Origin: Weeksellaceae bacterium
GTDB lineage: Bacteria; Bacteroidota; Bacteroidia; Flavobacteriales; Weeksellaceae
DNA: 64,000 bases
Assembly: GCA_949788275.1 (NCBI GenBank)
Contig: OX460916.1
Span: 1,178,001 to 1,242,000 of the forward strand
Reading direction: 5' to 3'
Program-made: the position numbers and the translations under genes
Shown: positions 27,153 to 33,976 of the stretch, piece by piece
How positions within the stretch are numbered: the stretch's first letter is position 1
Layout: the number at the start of each line of letters is the position of its first letter
Notes under the pieces: model-generated
Seen by the model: the letters and a program-made list of their open reading frames with translations, nothing else
Database searches by the model: none
Told to the model about the DNA's origin: nothing

Positions 27153-27659
27153 ATGAAGAAAGTATTTGTAATGTTGGCAGCTACAGGATTATTGTTTGCA
27201 ACATCTTGTAAAAAAGAGGAAACACAAACCATTGTAACCGATTCAGATCAAGATACGATTGCAGTTGTGCATTCGGAAGAAATAGTTCCAATGACAGAAG
27301 CTGAGGCGACTAGCCGAGTAGAACAAGCGAAAAAAGACTTAGCGGAAGCGAAAGCGAAAGGTGATAAAGAAGCGGAAGCTTTAGCACAAAAAGCATTGGA
27401 TGACGCAAATCAAGCTTGGGAGCACACGAAAGAAGCAGTGAACAAGGCGGCTACGGACGTAAAAGCAAACTTGAACGAAACCGCTGAAAAGGTGGATGAA
27501 AAAGCGCAAAAAGCAAAAGAAGATATTAATGCAGCTGCCAAGGATGCCAAAAAGGACATCAATAAGGCAGCAGATGACACCAAAGAAGCCGTGAATAAAG
27601 CAGCAGATGATGCCAAAGAAGGTTTTAATAATGTTTTAGATAAAGCAAAAATTAAATAA
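27153..27659 (+). CDS. Lipoprotein with Ala/Lys-rich amphipathic helical repeats
   Basis: 168 residues from the ATG at 27153; the in-frame ATGs at 27111 and 27123 would place charged residues before a good lipoprotein signal. The signal ends in L-F-A-T-S-C-K-K. After a short acidic linker the protein consists almost wholly of 11-residue-like Ala/Lys/Asp/Glu repeats (K-A-K-E-D-I-N-A-A-A-K-D-A-K-K-D-I-N-K-A-A-D-D), which resemble LEA-type or apolipoprotein-like amphipathic helices. Family members are annotated only as hypothetical. It may protect the envelope or membrane under stress; that is inference. It ends at a hairpin terminator that abuts the next start codon. Confidence 0.75.
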   Translation: MKKVFVMLAATGLLFATSCKKEETQTIVTDSDQDTIAVVHSEEIVPMTEAEATSRVEQAKKDLAEAKAKGDKEAEALAQKALDDANQAWEHTKEAVNKAATDVKANLNETAEKVDEKAQKAKEDINAAAKDAKKDINKAADDTKEAVNKAADDAKEGFNNVLDKAKIK

Positions 27660-27683
27660 TAAGAATTTAATTTATTAATTTTG

Positions 27684-27710
27684 GCCTTGAGAAATCAAGG
27701 CTATTTTTTT
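27684..27710 (+). terminator. Terminator abutting the acetyltransferase start codon
   Basis: Stem GCCTTGA / TCAAGGC, loop GAAA, then CTA-free T-run to 27710. The next base begins the ATG of the acetyltransferase gene. Confidence 0.75.
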
Positions 27711-28274
27711 ATGATACAGTTTAGACAAGCAAAAAAAGAAGATGCAAACATTGTTGCTCAGTTAATGATGTTGGCTATGGATAAAATCACCTATGATTTT
27801 ATCGGTGAGGTAAATGAAGAAAAAGCGATTGAGTTTTTAAGTACCTTGTTTAGTCAGGAGGCTAATCAGTACAGTTATCAGAATACTTGGTTGGTCGAAG
27901 TTGATGGTCAAGTGGCAGCTTGTACGACTTTTTACGATGGAGGAAAATTGGATGAATTAAGACGTCCAGTCCTTACGCTATTAAAAGAGGTATATGGTTC
28001 GGAGATTCATCCTCAGGATGAGACGCAGGCTGGTGAAATCTACATTGACACCATTGCGGTTTCGCCCGATTTTCAGGGAAAAGGAATTGGATCTAAAATT
28101 TTAGATTTCCTGATAGAAGAGGTCGCGGTAAAGCAACAAAAAACCTTAGGACTATTGGTCGATTTCGAAAACCCTAGTGCGAAGAAATTATACCTGCGCA
28201 AAGGATTTGAGGTTGTAGGCAATAAATGCTTAATGAAAGAAGAACACGAACATATGCAATATGTACCCAACTAA
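27711..28274 (+). CDS. GNAT-family N-acetyltransferase
   Basis: 187 residues from the ATG at 27711. The longer frame from 27681 runs through the upstream terminator hairpin, and M-I-Q-F-R-Q-A-K-K-E-D-A is a canonical GNAT N terminus. The acetyl-CoA site is Y-I-D-T-I-A-V-S-P-D-F-Q-G-K-G-I-G-S-K-I-L near residues 105-125 (Q-x-x-G-x-G/A), followed by N-P-S-A-K-K-L-Y-x-R-K-G-F at the end of the fold. Substrate unknown. There is essentially no space for a conventional leader between the terminator and this start. Confidence 0.85.
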   Translation: MIQFRQAKKEDANIVAQLMMLAMDKITYDFIGEVNEEKAIEFLSTLFSQEANQYSYQNTWLVEVDGQVAACTTFYDGGKLDELRRPVLTLLKEVYGSEIHPQDETQAGEIYIDTIAVSPDFQGKGIGSKILDFLIEEVAVKQQKTLGLLVDFENPSAKKLYLRKGFEVVGNKCLMKEEHEHMQYVPN

Positions 28275-28301
28275 AAAAAGTGCCTCAGAGCACTTTTTTT
28301 T
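28273..28301. terminator. Bidirectional terminator between the acetyltransferase and WG-repeat genes
   Basis: Symmetrical A-run, GTGC ... GCAC stem and T-run between convergent genes; it overlaps the ends of both. Confidence 0.8.
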
Positions 28302-29112
28302 ATGACATAACCCCTAATTGTTTTAGGATTTTTTCTTCGTAAGGATCAATCGTCAGGTGATCGAATGCCGTGAAATCGGTGTTATTTTTCAAGTATCCTT
28401 GTTGGTAATTTTGTCGAACGACGGGCTGTTGTTCGAAACTTTCAAGAATAGGTAATTCAGAGACATAGTCCAAAATCAACTCGTTCTTCTGATTAATTAA
28501 ACCAAAATGCAAAAGATGATGATTGTTTGAGAGAAAATAAGGGAAATACGCTAAAAGATCAGGACGTTCTACTTTAATCGATGACTCCTTCCCTACGGTG
28601 AAATAACCATCACCGGCTGCACTTACATAGGCATATTGAAAAGGAATAACCTGGTGATTGGTTTTATCGATTGCACCCCATTGTTGGTTCTGCATAATAC
28701 CAGCATACCCCTGAGAAAAATCGGTACACCCATCATATAGAAAAGGAATAACTGTTGTATTTAATAAATCTATAAACCCCCATTTATCGTCCTTTTTAAC
28801 AGCACAAAGATGCTCTATAAAGTCGCTTGTTAATTCATAAACCAAGGGAATAAGCACTTGGTTCGACCTGGTTATGAACCCCCACATTTCATCCCGTTTA
28901 GCACTATAAACGTTATGGATGGTTGATAGAACTAATTGTTGGTATTGGAAAGGGATAACGATATTTCCTTCTTGATCGATTACTCCAAAGTGATTATCTT
29001 TGGATACGATAGCCAACTGATTTCGATCAAAGGAAAGCAATTCATTGAACGTTAGTTCCTCGTTATGAATAGAGGCATCAAATTGATCGATTTCATTGAT
29101 TTTTATTGTCAT
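28300..29112 (-). CDS. WG-repeat-containing protein
   Basis: 270 residues from the ATG at 29112; the longer start at 29169 lies upstream of the promoter box at 29127-29134. It has at least four WG repeats: F-G-V-I-D-Q-E-G-N-I-V-I-P, W-G-F-I-T-R-S-N-Q-V-L-I-P, W-G-F-I-D-L-L-N-T-T-V-I-P and W-G-A-I-D-K-T-N-H-Q-V-I-P, all followed by F/L-x-Y. No signal peptide with this start. WG repeats form beta-rich interaction surfaces and occur in many Bacteroidota proteins of unknown role. Confidence 0.8.
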   Translation of the reverse strand: MTIKINEIDQFDASIHNEELTFNELLSFDRNQLAIVSKDNHFGVIDQEGNIVIPFQYQQLVLSTIHNVYSAKRDEMWGFITRSNQVLIPLVYELTSDFIEHLCAVKKDDKWGFIDLLNTTVIPFLYDGCTDFSQGYAGIMQNQQWGAIDKTNHQVIPFQYAYVSAAGDGYFTVGKESSIKVERPDLLAYFPYFLSNNHHLLHFGLINQKNELILDYVSELPILESFEQQPVVRQNYQQGYLKNNTDFTAFDHLTIDPYEEKILKQLGVMS

Positions 29113-29126
29113 GTTAAAACTTTGGG

Positions 29127-29134
29127 CAAATTTA
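29127..29134 (-). promoter_or_regulatory. -7 box TAAATTTG of the WG-repeat gene
   Basis: Exact TAnnTTTG match on the minus strand, 15-22 bases upstream of the ATG at 29112 and downstream of the alternative start at 29169. It therefore decides the start. Confidence 0.5.
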
Positions 29135-29198
29135 AGGATTATGATTTCATATAAAAATGGATAAAACAAATATCATTTTTTTAGTTGATAAACCTTGC

Positions 29199-29206
29199 TA
29201 GCTTTG
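29199..29206 (+). promoter_or_regulatory. -7 box TAGCTTTG of the first secreted paralogue
   Basis: Exact TAnnTTTG match 26-33 bases upstream of the ATG at 29232. Confidence 0.5.
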
Positions 29207-29231
29207 GAGTAATCCAAAACTACCTACCAAG

Positions 29232-29756
29232 ATGAAATTGAAATTAATAAGCCTAGTCTATGCATTAATGGTTAGTACAACTAGCTTTGCACAAGAAATG
29301 GAAGATAATACCATGAGTCAAATGATTCATCTTCCAAAGAGCATAAATTATGGTTATGCATTTGACGGCGATTGGCGGATTTCTGAAATAACGAAACATC
29401 CCTACTTAAATGTTCAATTTAAAGGCGATTGTATCGTAAACAATACTGCTTGGGCGAGTAATGATTTAGTAATAGAGATCTACTTTCTATTGCATAACAA
29501 AAACTATAGCCTGGATAATCTTCCAGAGAAGGCTTATGCAACTATTGAATTAGGTAAAATAGAGAGCCGAGGATCAGTGGGCCCCATTGAATTCAATTTC
29601 AATAAGACAGAACAACTGGAATTTGCAGGGGATCGCTATAAATTAATCCTGGTCTTAAAAGATTTGAGCAAAAGAAATCCTATTTTGAATTATAAAATTT
29701 TCCACGAAGCCATTCAAATAAGTGGGGGTACACAAAACGAAATCACTCTTCCATAA
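29232..29756 (+). CDS. Secreted protein, single-domain member of a local paralogous pair
   Basis: 174 residues with a signal peptide ending at S-F-A-Q. The mature part resembles the first half of the protein encoded at 30099: F-D/K-G-D/N-W with a following I-T/S motif, I-V-N-N-T-A-W-A-S-N-D-L-V-I-E-I-Y-F, L-G-K-I-E-S-R-G-S, and a final Y-K-L-I-L-V-L-K-D-x-x-x-x-x-P-I-L-N-Y-K-I. The alternating hydrophobic pattern suggests a beta-sandwich. No Cys, catalytic motif or T9SS tail. It has its own promoter. Function unknown. Confidence 0.75.
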   Translation: MKLKLISLVYALMVSTTSFAQEMEDNTMSQMIHLPKSINYGYAFDGDWRISEITKHPYLNVQFKGDCIVNNTAWASNDLVIEIYFLLHNKNYSLDNLPEKAYATIELGKIESRGSVGPIEFNFNKTEQLEFAGDRYKLILVLKDLSKRNPILNYKIFHEAIQISGGTQNEITLP

Positions 29757-30098
29757 ACGACAAAAATTAATCCCTCACAATCTCCCTATTTATAATTTTA
29801 AACGAATGACAGTGAAATTATTTTGTTTAATTACCAACTTGAGCAACTAATATTATTCTTTAGGGGTTAATTGGAGGAGAATACGAGCAAAAACAAACAT
29901 CTATCAATCGTAATTTAATAAAAAAGAAGGAGCGATATGATTAATTTCATTATTTTTTTAACAAAACTTTATGTTTTTAACAAAATAATAGATAATGATT
30001 TCATTATAAAGCAGATTCGCCAAAATATCAATTTACACTTAGTGATAGTTCGGAATAATTATTTAACTTTGTAATCATTCAAAACTAAAGTTTTACCT
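29757..30098. other. Intergenic region with possible operators upstream of the second secreted paralogue
   Basis: 342 bases, AT-rich, no gene. It holds direct repeats of TTTTTAACAAAA at 29955-29966 and 29974-29985, a dyad (GATAATGATTTCATTAT) at 29991-30007 and the -7 box at 30064. Confidence 0.5.
30064..30071 (+). promoter_or_regulatory. -7 box TAACTTTG of the second secreted paralogue
   Basis: Exact TAnnTTTG match 28-35 bases before the ATG at 30099. Confidence 0.5.
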
Positions 30099-31130
30099 AT
30101 GAATATCATTACCAAAATATGTCTAACTGCGACTTTAGCAAGTGGTACTATTGCCTTTTCTCAAGATAAGAATGTAGTAATTACCGATCTTCCTGTAAGC
30201 TTAAATCAGGAGTATCAATTTAAAGGAAATTGGGTTATCACGAATATTGATGAGAACAATACATCCTTTAACCTTACGGGTAACCAATTGGTTAACAACA
30301 CAAAATGGACGAGTAATAACCTAATACTTGATCTCTACTTTGTACCCAATAATTCGAAACATAAAATTGCTGAATTGCCGAATCGACTAGACCGTTCAAC
30401 GAAATTAGGAAAAATTTCGGGGGAAGGATCAGCTTTCAATAAGGTGTCAATTACTTTCCAAGATCGTGATTTACATAAATTGATGAACGGTGATTACACA
30501 GCAGTTGTTGTGTTAAAAGATTCCCATAACAAGGATGCTATTTTAAATTATAAAATAATTGAAAATAACATTCATCATTTCGATGAAAAAGTAACGATAC
30601 AACGTCCAATTAGTACGATTAAAGCAACACCATTAACCCCATCAACGGAAATGGCAGCACATCCTATTGGCCATGTTAACGTTGACGAAGAGCAATTGGA
30701 TAACAAACTCTCAAATGTGTATACAACAGTGGGAAGTACGGTTGATTTTAGTCGGGTTGCCAATGATATTCAATTATCAGGTGATTGGCAATTGGAAGTT
30801 GATTTCGAAAGCTACAGTGTTTCAATTGATGGCGTTAACCATGCGATTGAAAACCATAAAAGTGATAAAACGAAAAACTTAAAACTATTGGTTTACTTTT
30901 CGAGTGAAGAGGTAACGAATACAGAGATATCGGGTTATGAACTTTTAAATGTTGATATTCAACCTATAGGTCATAGTGCTCAACTACGTGCACCAAAAAT
31001 TAAAACCAATATTACTAAAACACTTCCAAGCGGAGTTTATTACCCTGTTTTAATTTTAACCGAGGAGAATGATCAAGGTGAGTATATGTTAAAATCGGCT
31101 ATTAAATTCAAAGAAAAATATCAGCTATAA
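30099..31130 (+). CDS. Secreted two-domain protein, paralogue of the upstream gene
   Basis: 343 residues with a signal peptide ending at A-F-S-Q. The first domain (about residues 25-160) repeats the upstream protein's pattern: Y-Q-F-K-G-N-W-V-I-T-N-I, L-V-N-N-T-K-W-T-S-N-N-L-I-L-D-L-Y-F, L-G-K-I-S-G-E-G-S and A-V-V-V-L-K-D...A-I-L-N-Y-K-I. After a Thr/Pro linker a second, more divergent copy follows (I-Q-L-S-G-D-W-Q-L-E-V-D-F, L-K-L-L-V-Y-F and Y-Y-P-V-L-I-L-T-E-E-N-D...Y-M-L-K-S-A-I-K-F). So the protein is an internal duplication of a domain found singly next door. Function unknown; probably envelope or surface. Confidence 0.78.
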   Translation: MNIITKICLTATLASGTIAFSQDKNVVITDLPVSLNQEYQFKGNWVITNIDENNTSFNLTGNQLVNNTKWTSNNLILDLYFVPNNSKHKIAELPNRLDRSTKLGKISGEGSAFNKVSITFQDRDLHKLMNGDYTAVVVLKDSHNKDAILNYKIIENNIHHFDEKVTIQRPISTIKATPLTPSTEMAAHPIGHVNVDEEQLDNKLSNVYTTVGSTVDFSRVANDIQLSGDWQLEVDFESYSVSIDGVNHAIENHKSDKTKNLKLLVYFSSEEVTNTEISGYELLNVDIQPIGHSAQLRAPKIKTNITKTLPSGVYYPVLILTEENDQGEYMLKSAIKFKEKYQL

Positions 31131-31151
31131 TAAATATTTACATTTTCAGTT

Positions 31152-31182
31152 AAAAAGGACTTCTATTTTAGAAGTCCTTTTT
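31152..31182. terminator. Bidirectional terminator between the secreted paralogue and DUF3810 gene
   Basis: Perfect 14-bp stem (AAAAAGGACTTCTA / TAGAAGTCCTTTTT) with a 3-base loop; it ends immediately before the stop of the convergent gene. Confidence 0.85.
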
Positions 31183-32259
31183 TTATGGGTTAAATTCCAA
31201 GCGATAGATCAATTCGATATAGTGACTATAGCTCGCCGTACCCTCTTGTGCATTGGCCTTTAGAAATTGGTCGTTTAAGTGTGAAAAGCCATCATTAACC
31301 TTTCCCGTATATTTTTCATAGTAGCGACGCTCTTCTTGACGATCGCGCTGAATCAATGAATGCAAATTCTCTATTTCACTTTTAACAAATAAAGGATCCT
31401 GCTTTTGTATAGCCGCCAACAACGAAAATAAAGATTTGTAATAAGCACTATACGCTATAGTGTTATAGCCCGAATGGATGGCGATATAATACGAAATAAA
31501 ATTAGCTTCACTCTCCGAAGCAAATCCCATTTGATGCGCATATTCATGGAAAATAGTGATCCCCTTTTTTAAGTCGGTATTATACCCATTGATATTCGCC
31601 TCCGCTGAAAAAGGATTGTAATAGCCAAGTATTCCTAAATAATTTTGAAACATGGAGATATGCGAATATTTATAGTGCGGATTTTTGATGAATTGATAAT
31701 TTTTGATGAATGCGATACGATTTAATTGCCTTTGGGTAGACAGAAAAATTTGTTGGTATTCCGTATCCGTAAGCTTAAAATGCAACGGTTCATTCTCCGT
31801 ATGCTGTAGCGTAGAACGCAATTCAATGGCTTTGTCTAAATTACTGCAATACAGCTTCTTTAAGTTATTAACTTCTATTTTTACTTTAACATGATTTTCA
31901 ACAATCGTGTCTTTGTGATAATGAATTCCCCAAACCATGGAATAGATAAAATAGGCGGCATTTATAAAGACGAGGAAAAAGACCATTGAATTCGATAGCA
32001 GTCTTTGACGCTTTAAACGAAACCCCTGAATTAAACCGTAAATAATAACCGCTACAATGGCGATGATTAATGCATAGAATAATTCGCCTAGTGGAAACAA
32101 AACACCATTGGTTAATTTGACCATGGCCTTCGTATAGGGAAAAGAAAAATGGTGAAGAACTTGTTCAATCCATTTTTTATTTTGAAAAATAATAGAGAAT
32201 GATGCCCATTGAATAAGGACCAATGCCATTAAATAATATTTAAGCGATTTCTTGCGCAT
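31183..32259 (-). CDS. DUF3810-family membrane protein with an H-E-x-x-H motif
   Basis: 358 residues from the ATG at 32259. The longer frame from 32361 lies wholly inside the upstream transporter gene and its extra 34 residues are probably not translated. Three N-terminal membrane segments (roughly residues 8-26, 55-80 and 95-115) precede a soluble domain carrying F-H-E-Y-A-H-Q-M-G-F-A-S-E-S-E-A-N-F, a zinc-metalloprotease-like site. This is the pattern of DUF3810 proteins, which are frequent in Bacteroidota and whose role is unknown. It overlaps the upstream BASS transporter by 20 bases, so translation is coupled. Confidence 0.82.
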   Translation of the reverse strand: MRKKSLKYYLMALVLIQWASFSIIFQNKKWIEQVLHHFSFPYTKAMVKLTNGVLFPLGELFYALIIAIVAVIIYGLIQGFRLKRQRLLSNSMVFFLVFINAAYFIYSMVWGIHYHKDTIVENHVKVKIEVNNLKKLYCSNLDKAIELRSTLQHTENEPLHFKLTDTEYQQIFLSTQRQLNRIAFIKNYQFIKNPHYKYSHISMFQNYLGILGYYNPFSAEANINGYNTDLKKGITIFHEYAHQMGFASESEANFISYYIAIHSGYNTIAYSAYYKSLFSLLAAIQKQDPLFVKSEIENLHSLIQRDRQEERRYYEKYTGKVNDGFSHLNDQFLKANAQEGTASYSHYIELIYRLEFNP

Positions 32260-33214
32260 AACGATTGGCTTTGTAACTAATAAATAACAACTGAAAGGTA
32301 TGGTAAAGCATAATAGGAATAAGGTATAATCCAAAATCGGATGAAAAAAGTAATGCACCAATCACCGATCCATGCACCAATGATTTTTTGGTACCACAAA
32401 ATTGAATGGTGATAGCATCTTCTCGATTGAATTTGAAAAAATGAGCAACTTGTTTCGTAAAATAAAAAACAATGAAAAATAATGCAATCACTAATCCGCT
32501 AAGAATCCATAAATGGGTTGGCGGTATTTTCTGGAAAAGGCCTTCCTGAAAGGTATGACTAAAGCTTTGGTAAACGATAAGGATAATGGTTAACTGATCT
32601 AATTTAGCAAAGTTGGTTTTGTAACGATTATAAAAGCCCCCTAAATAAGGTTGAAGTAAGCCCCCGATAATAACCGGCACTATAATTTTTAAAATTAAGT
32701 CTAAAAAAATGGCGGTAAAATCAAAGTCCGCTGAATTGTGCTGAATAAACAGACTCATCCAAAGAGGCGTTAACGCAACTCCTAATAATCCAGAAATGCT
32801 CGCGTTGAAAATGGCACTACTCATATTTCCCTTCGCAATAGACACCATAACAACCGAAGACGATACGGTACTAGGCAGGCAAGCTAAAAAGAAAAACCCG
32901 AGGAACAGCGGAAACAACTGCTGATCGAGTTGCACCAATGGATAGGTACATAAAACTAAAAGTGGAAAAACAACAAAAGTGGTCACTTGGACTAAAACAT
33001 GCAAGGGCCAGTTTTTTAAATCGGTCGGTATAGCCTTCCAATCGAGTTTTAAACCATAAAACAAAAAAACGGCTATAATCCCTAAATCAATGATGGATGA
33101 GAGGTTGAAACCTTGGTAATCGAGTGTACCGAACTGGGGAAAGTAAAAAGCAACGATTATCGCCATAAAAAGGCATATGAGGAATGCATTGGACTGAATG
33201 GTCTTGAAAATCAA
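32240..33214 (-). CDS. BASS-family (bile acid:sodium symporter-like) transporter
   Basis: 324 residues with about ten hydrophobic segments. Family features are an N-terminal T-I-Q-S-N-A-F-L region, L-G-F-F-F-L-A-C-L-P-S-T-V-S-S-S-V-V-M (an unwound-helix crossover motif), and a C-terminal I-Q-F-C-G-T-K-K-S-L-V-H-G-S, which is typical of the YfeH-like branch of the SBF/BASS family. Likely a sodium-coupled organic anion transporter in the inner membrane; substrate unknown. It is the first gene of a two-gene operon with the DUF3810 protein. Confidence 0.88.
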   Translation of the reverse strand: MIFKTIQSNAFLICLFMAIIVAFYFPQFGTLDYQGFNLSSIIDLGIIAVFLFYGLKLDWKAIPTDLKNWPLHVLVQVTTFVVFPLLVLCTYPLVQLDQQLFPLFLGFFFLACLPSTVSSSVVMVSIAKGNMSSAIFNASISGLLGVALTPLWMSLFIQHNSADFDFTAIFLDLILKIIVPVIIGGLLQPYLGGFYNRYKTNFAKLDQLTIILIVYQSFSHTFQEGLFQKIPPTHLWILSGLVIALFFIVFYFTKQVAHFFKFNREDAITIQFCGTKKSLVHGSVIGALLFSSDFGLYLIPIMLYHTFQLLFISYKANRYAQEIA

Positions 33215-33595
33215 AATAAAAATTGTTTAGCGTGATTGGTTTTTAATCCGAAAGATTGTTTTTAAATATACTATATTCTATAAAACTACAACTATTTTCG
33301 GCTAGCAACAATTCGCCGCACATGAAGAAGCGTCCATCTTTACACCTATTTTTAAGCAAAAAAATAAAAGCCATTCGATTAACCTATCCGTAAACTAATC
33401 GGAATAAGCACTGTAATACAATAATTTATATCCAGAAAAGCACATAATATTTATTCAAATGAAAGAAAATACAGGATTTAGATCGAATGATTCTAGGAAC
33501 AAGAGGAACAAGAATATTAAAGCTAAAAAATAGATCATTAAACCATTCATTTTCAATATATTTTTTATATTTTTAATACACCTAAAGAAAGATCT
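33215..33595. other. Intergenic region between divergent genes
   Basis: 381 bases between the BASS transporter and the Zn-ribbon gene. I see no gene, RNA or repeat; it must contain two divergent promoters, but no exact TAnnTTTG box was found. Confidence 0.45.
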
Positions 33596-33934
33596 ATGAA
33601 AATATGTTTAAATTGTAAACAACCGTTATTCGGTAGAAGGGATAAAAAATTCTGCAATGACTTTTGTCGGAATAATTACAACAATCAGCTCAATCGTGAT
33701 CGCGTAGAAGTCGTTAGAAATACGAATAACCGTTTACGAAAAAATTATAGAATACTTGAAAAAATTATTGAAGCTAAAAAACGAAGTGTTTCAAAAACAG
33801 AGCTTCACTTTTTAGATTTCGACTTTAATTTTATTACCGAAGTTGTTGAAACGAAGACTGATTCAATCCGTTATGTTTACGATTTAGGATACCAGGTCTT
33901 GGATACCGATACGTACTTAATCTTAGAGAAATAA
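33596..33934 (+). CDS. Small zinc-ribbon protein
   Basis: 112 residues. The N-terminal C-L-N-C-K-Q (Cys 4 and 7) and C-N-D-F-C (about Cys 21 and 25), with the intervening G-R-R-D-K-K-F, form a treble-clef-like zinc ribbon, followed by an R-N-N-Y-N-N motif and a basic helix. The C-terminal half is a compact domain of the type D-x-x-Y-V-Y-D-L-G-Y-Q-V-L. Proteins of this architecture are frequent hypothetical proteins in flavobacteria. May bind nucleic acid; that is inference. Single-gene unit with a strong terminator. Confidence 0.78.
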   Translation: MKICLNCKQPLFGRRDKKFCNDFCRNNYNNQLNRDRVEVVRNTNNRLRKNYRILEKIIEAKKRSVSKTELHFLDFDFNFITEVVETKTDSIRYVYDLGYQVLDTDTYLILEK

Positions 33935-33961
33935 AAAAGGCTTCCAATTGGAAGCCTTTTT
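33933..33961. terminator. Bidirectional terminator between the Zn-ribbon gene and dsbD
   Basis: Symmetrical A-run, GGCTTCC / GGAAGCC stem and T-run between convergent genes. Confidence 0.85.
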
Positions 33962-33976
33962 CATGTGATAAATTGT

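Noticed and set aside
27410-27616. Minus-strand Ala/Ser-rich frame opposite the lipoprotein
   Set aside because: It is the mirror of the repetitive Ala/Lys-rich coding sequence and has no independent support.
32260-32361. Longer N terminus for the DUF3810 protein
   Set aside because: The extra codons lie entirely inside the upstream transporter gene; the ATG at 32259 gives a normal hydrophobic start and a typical 20-base operon overlap.
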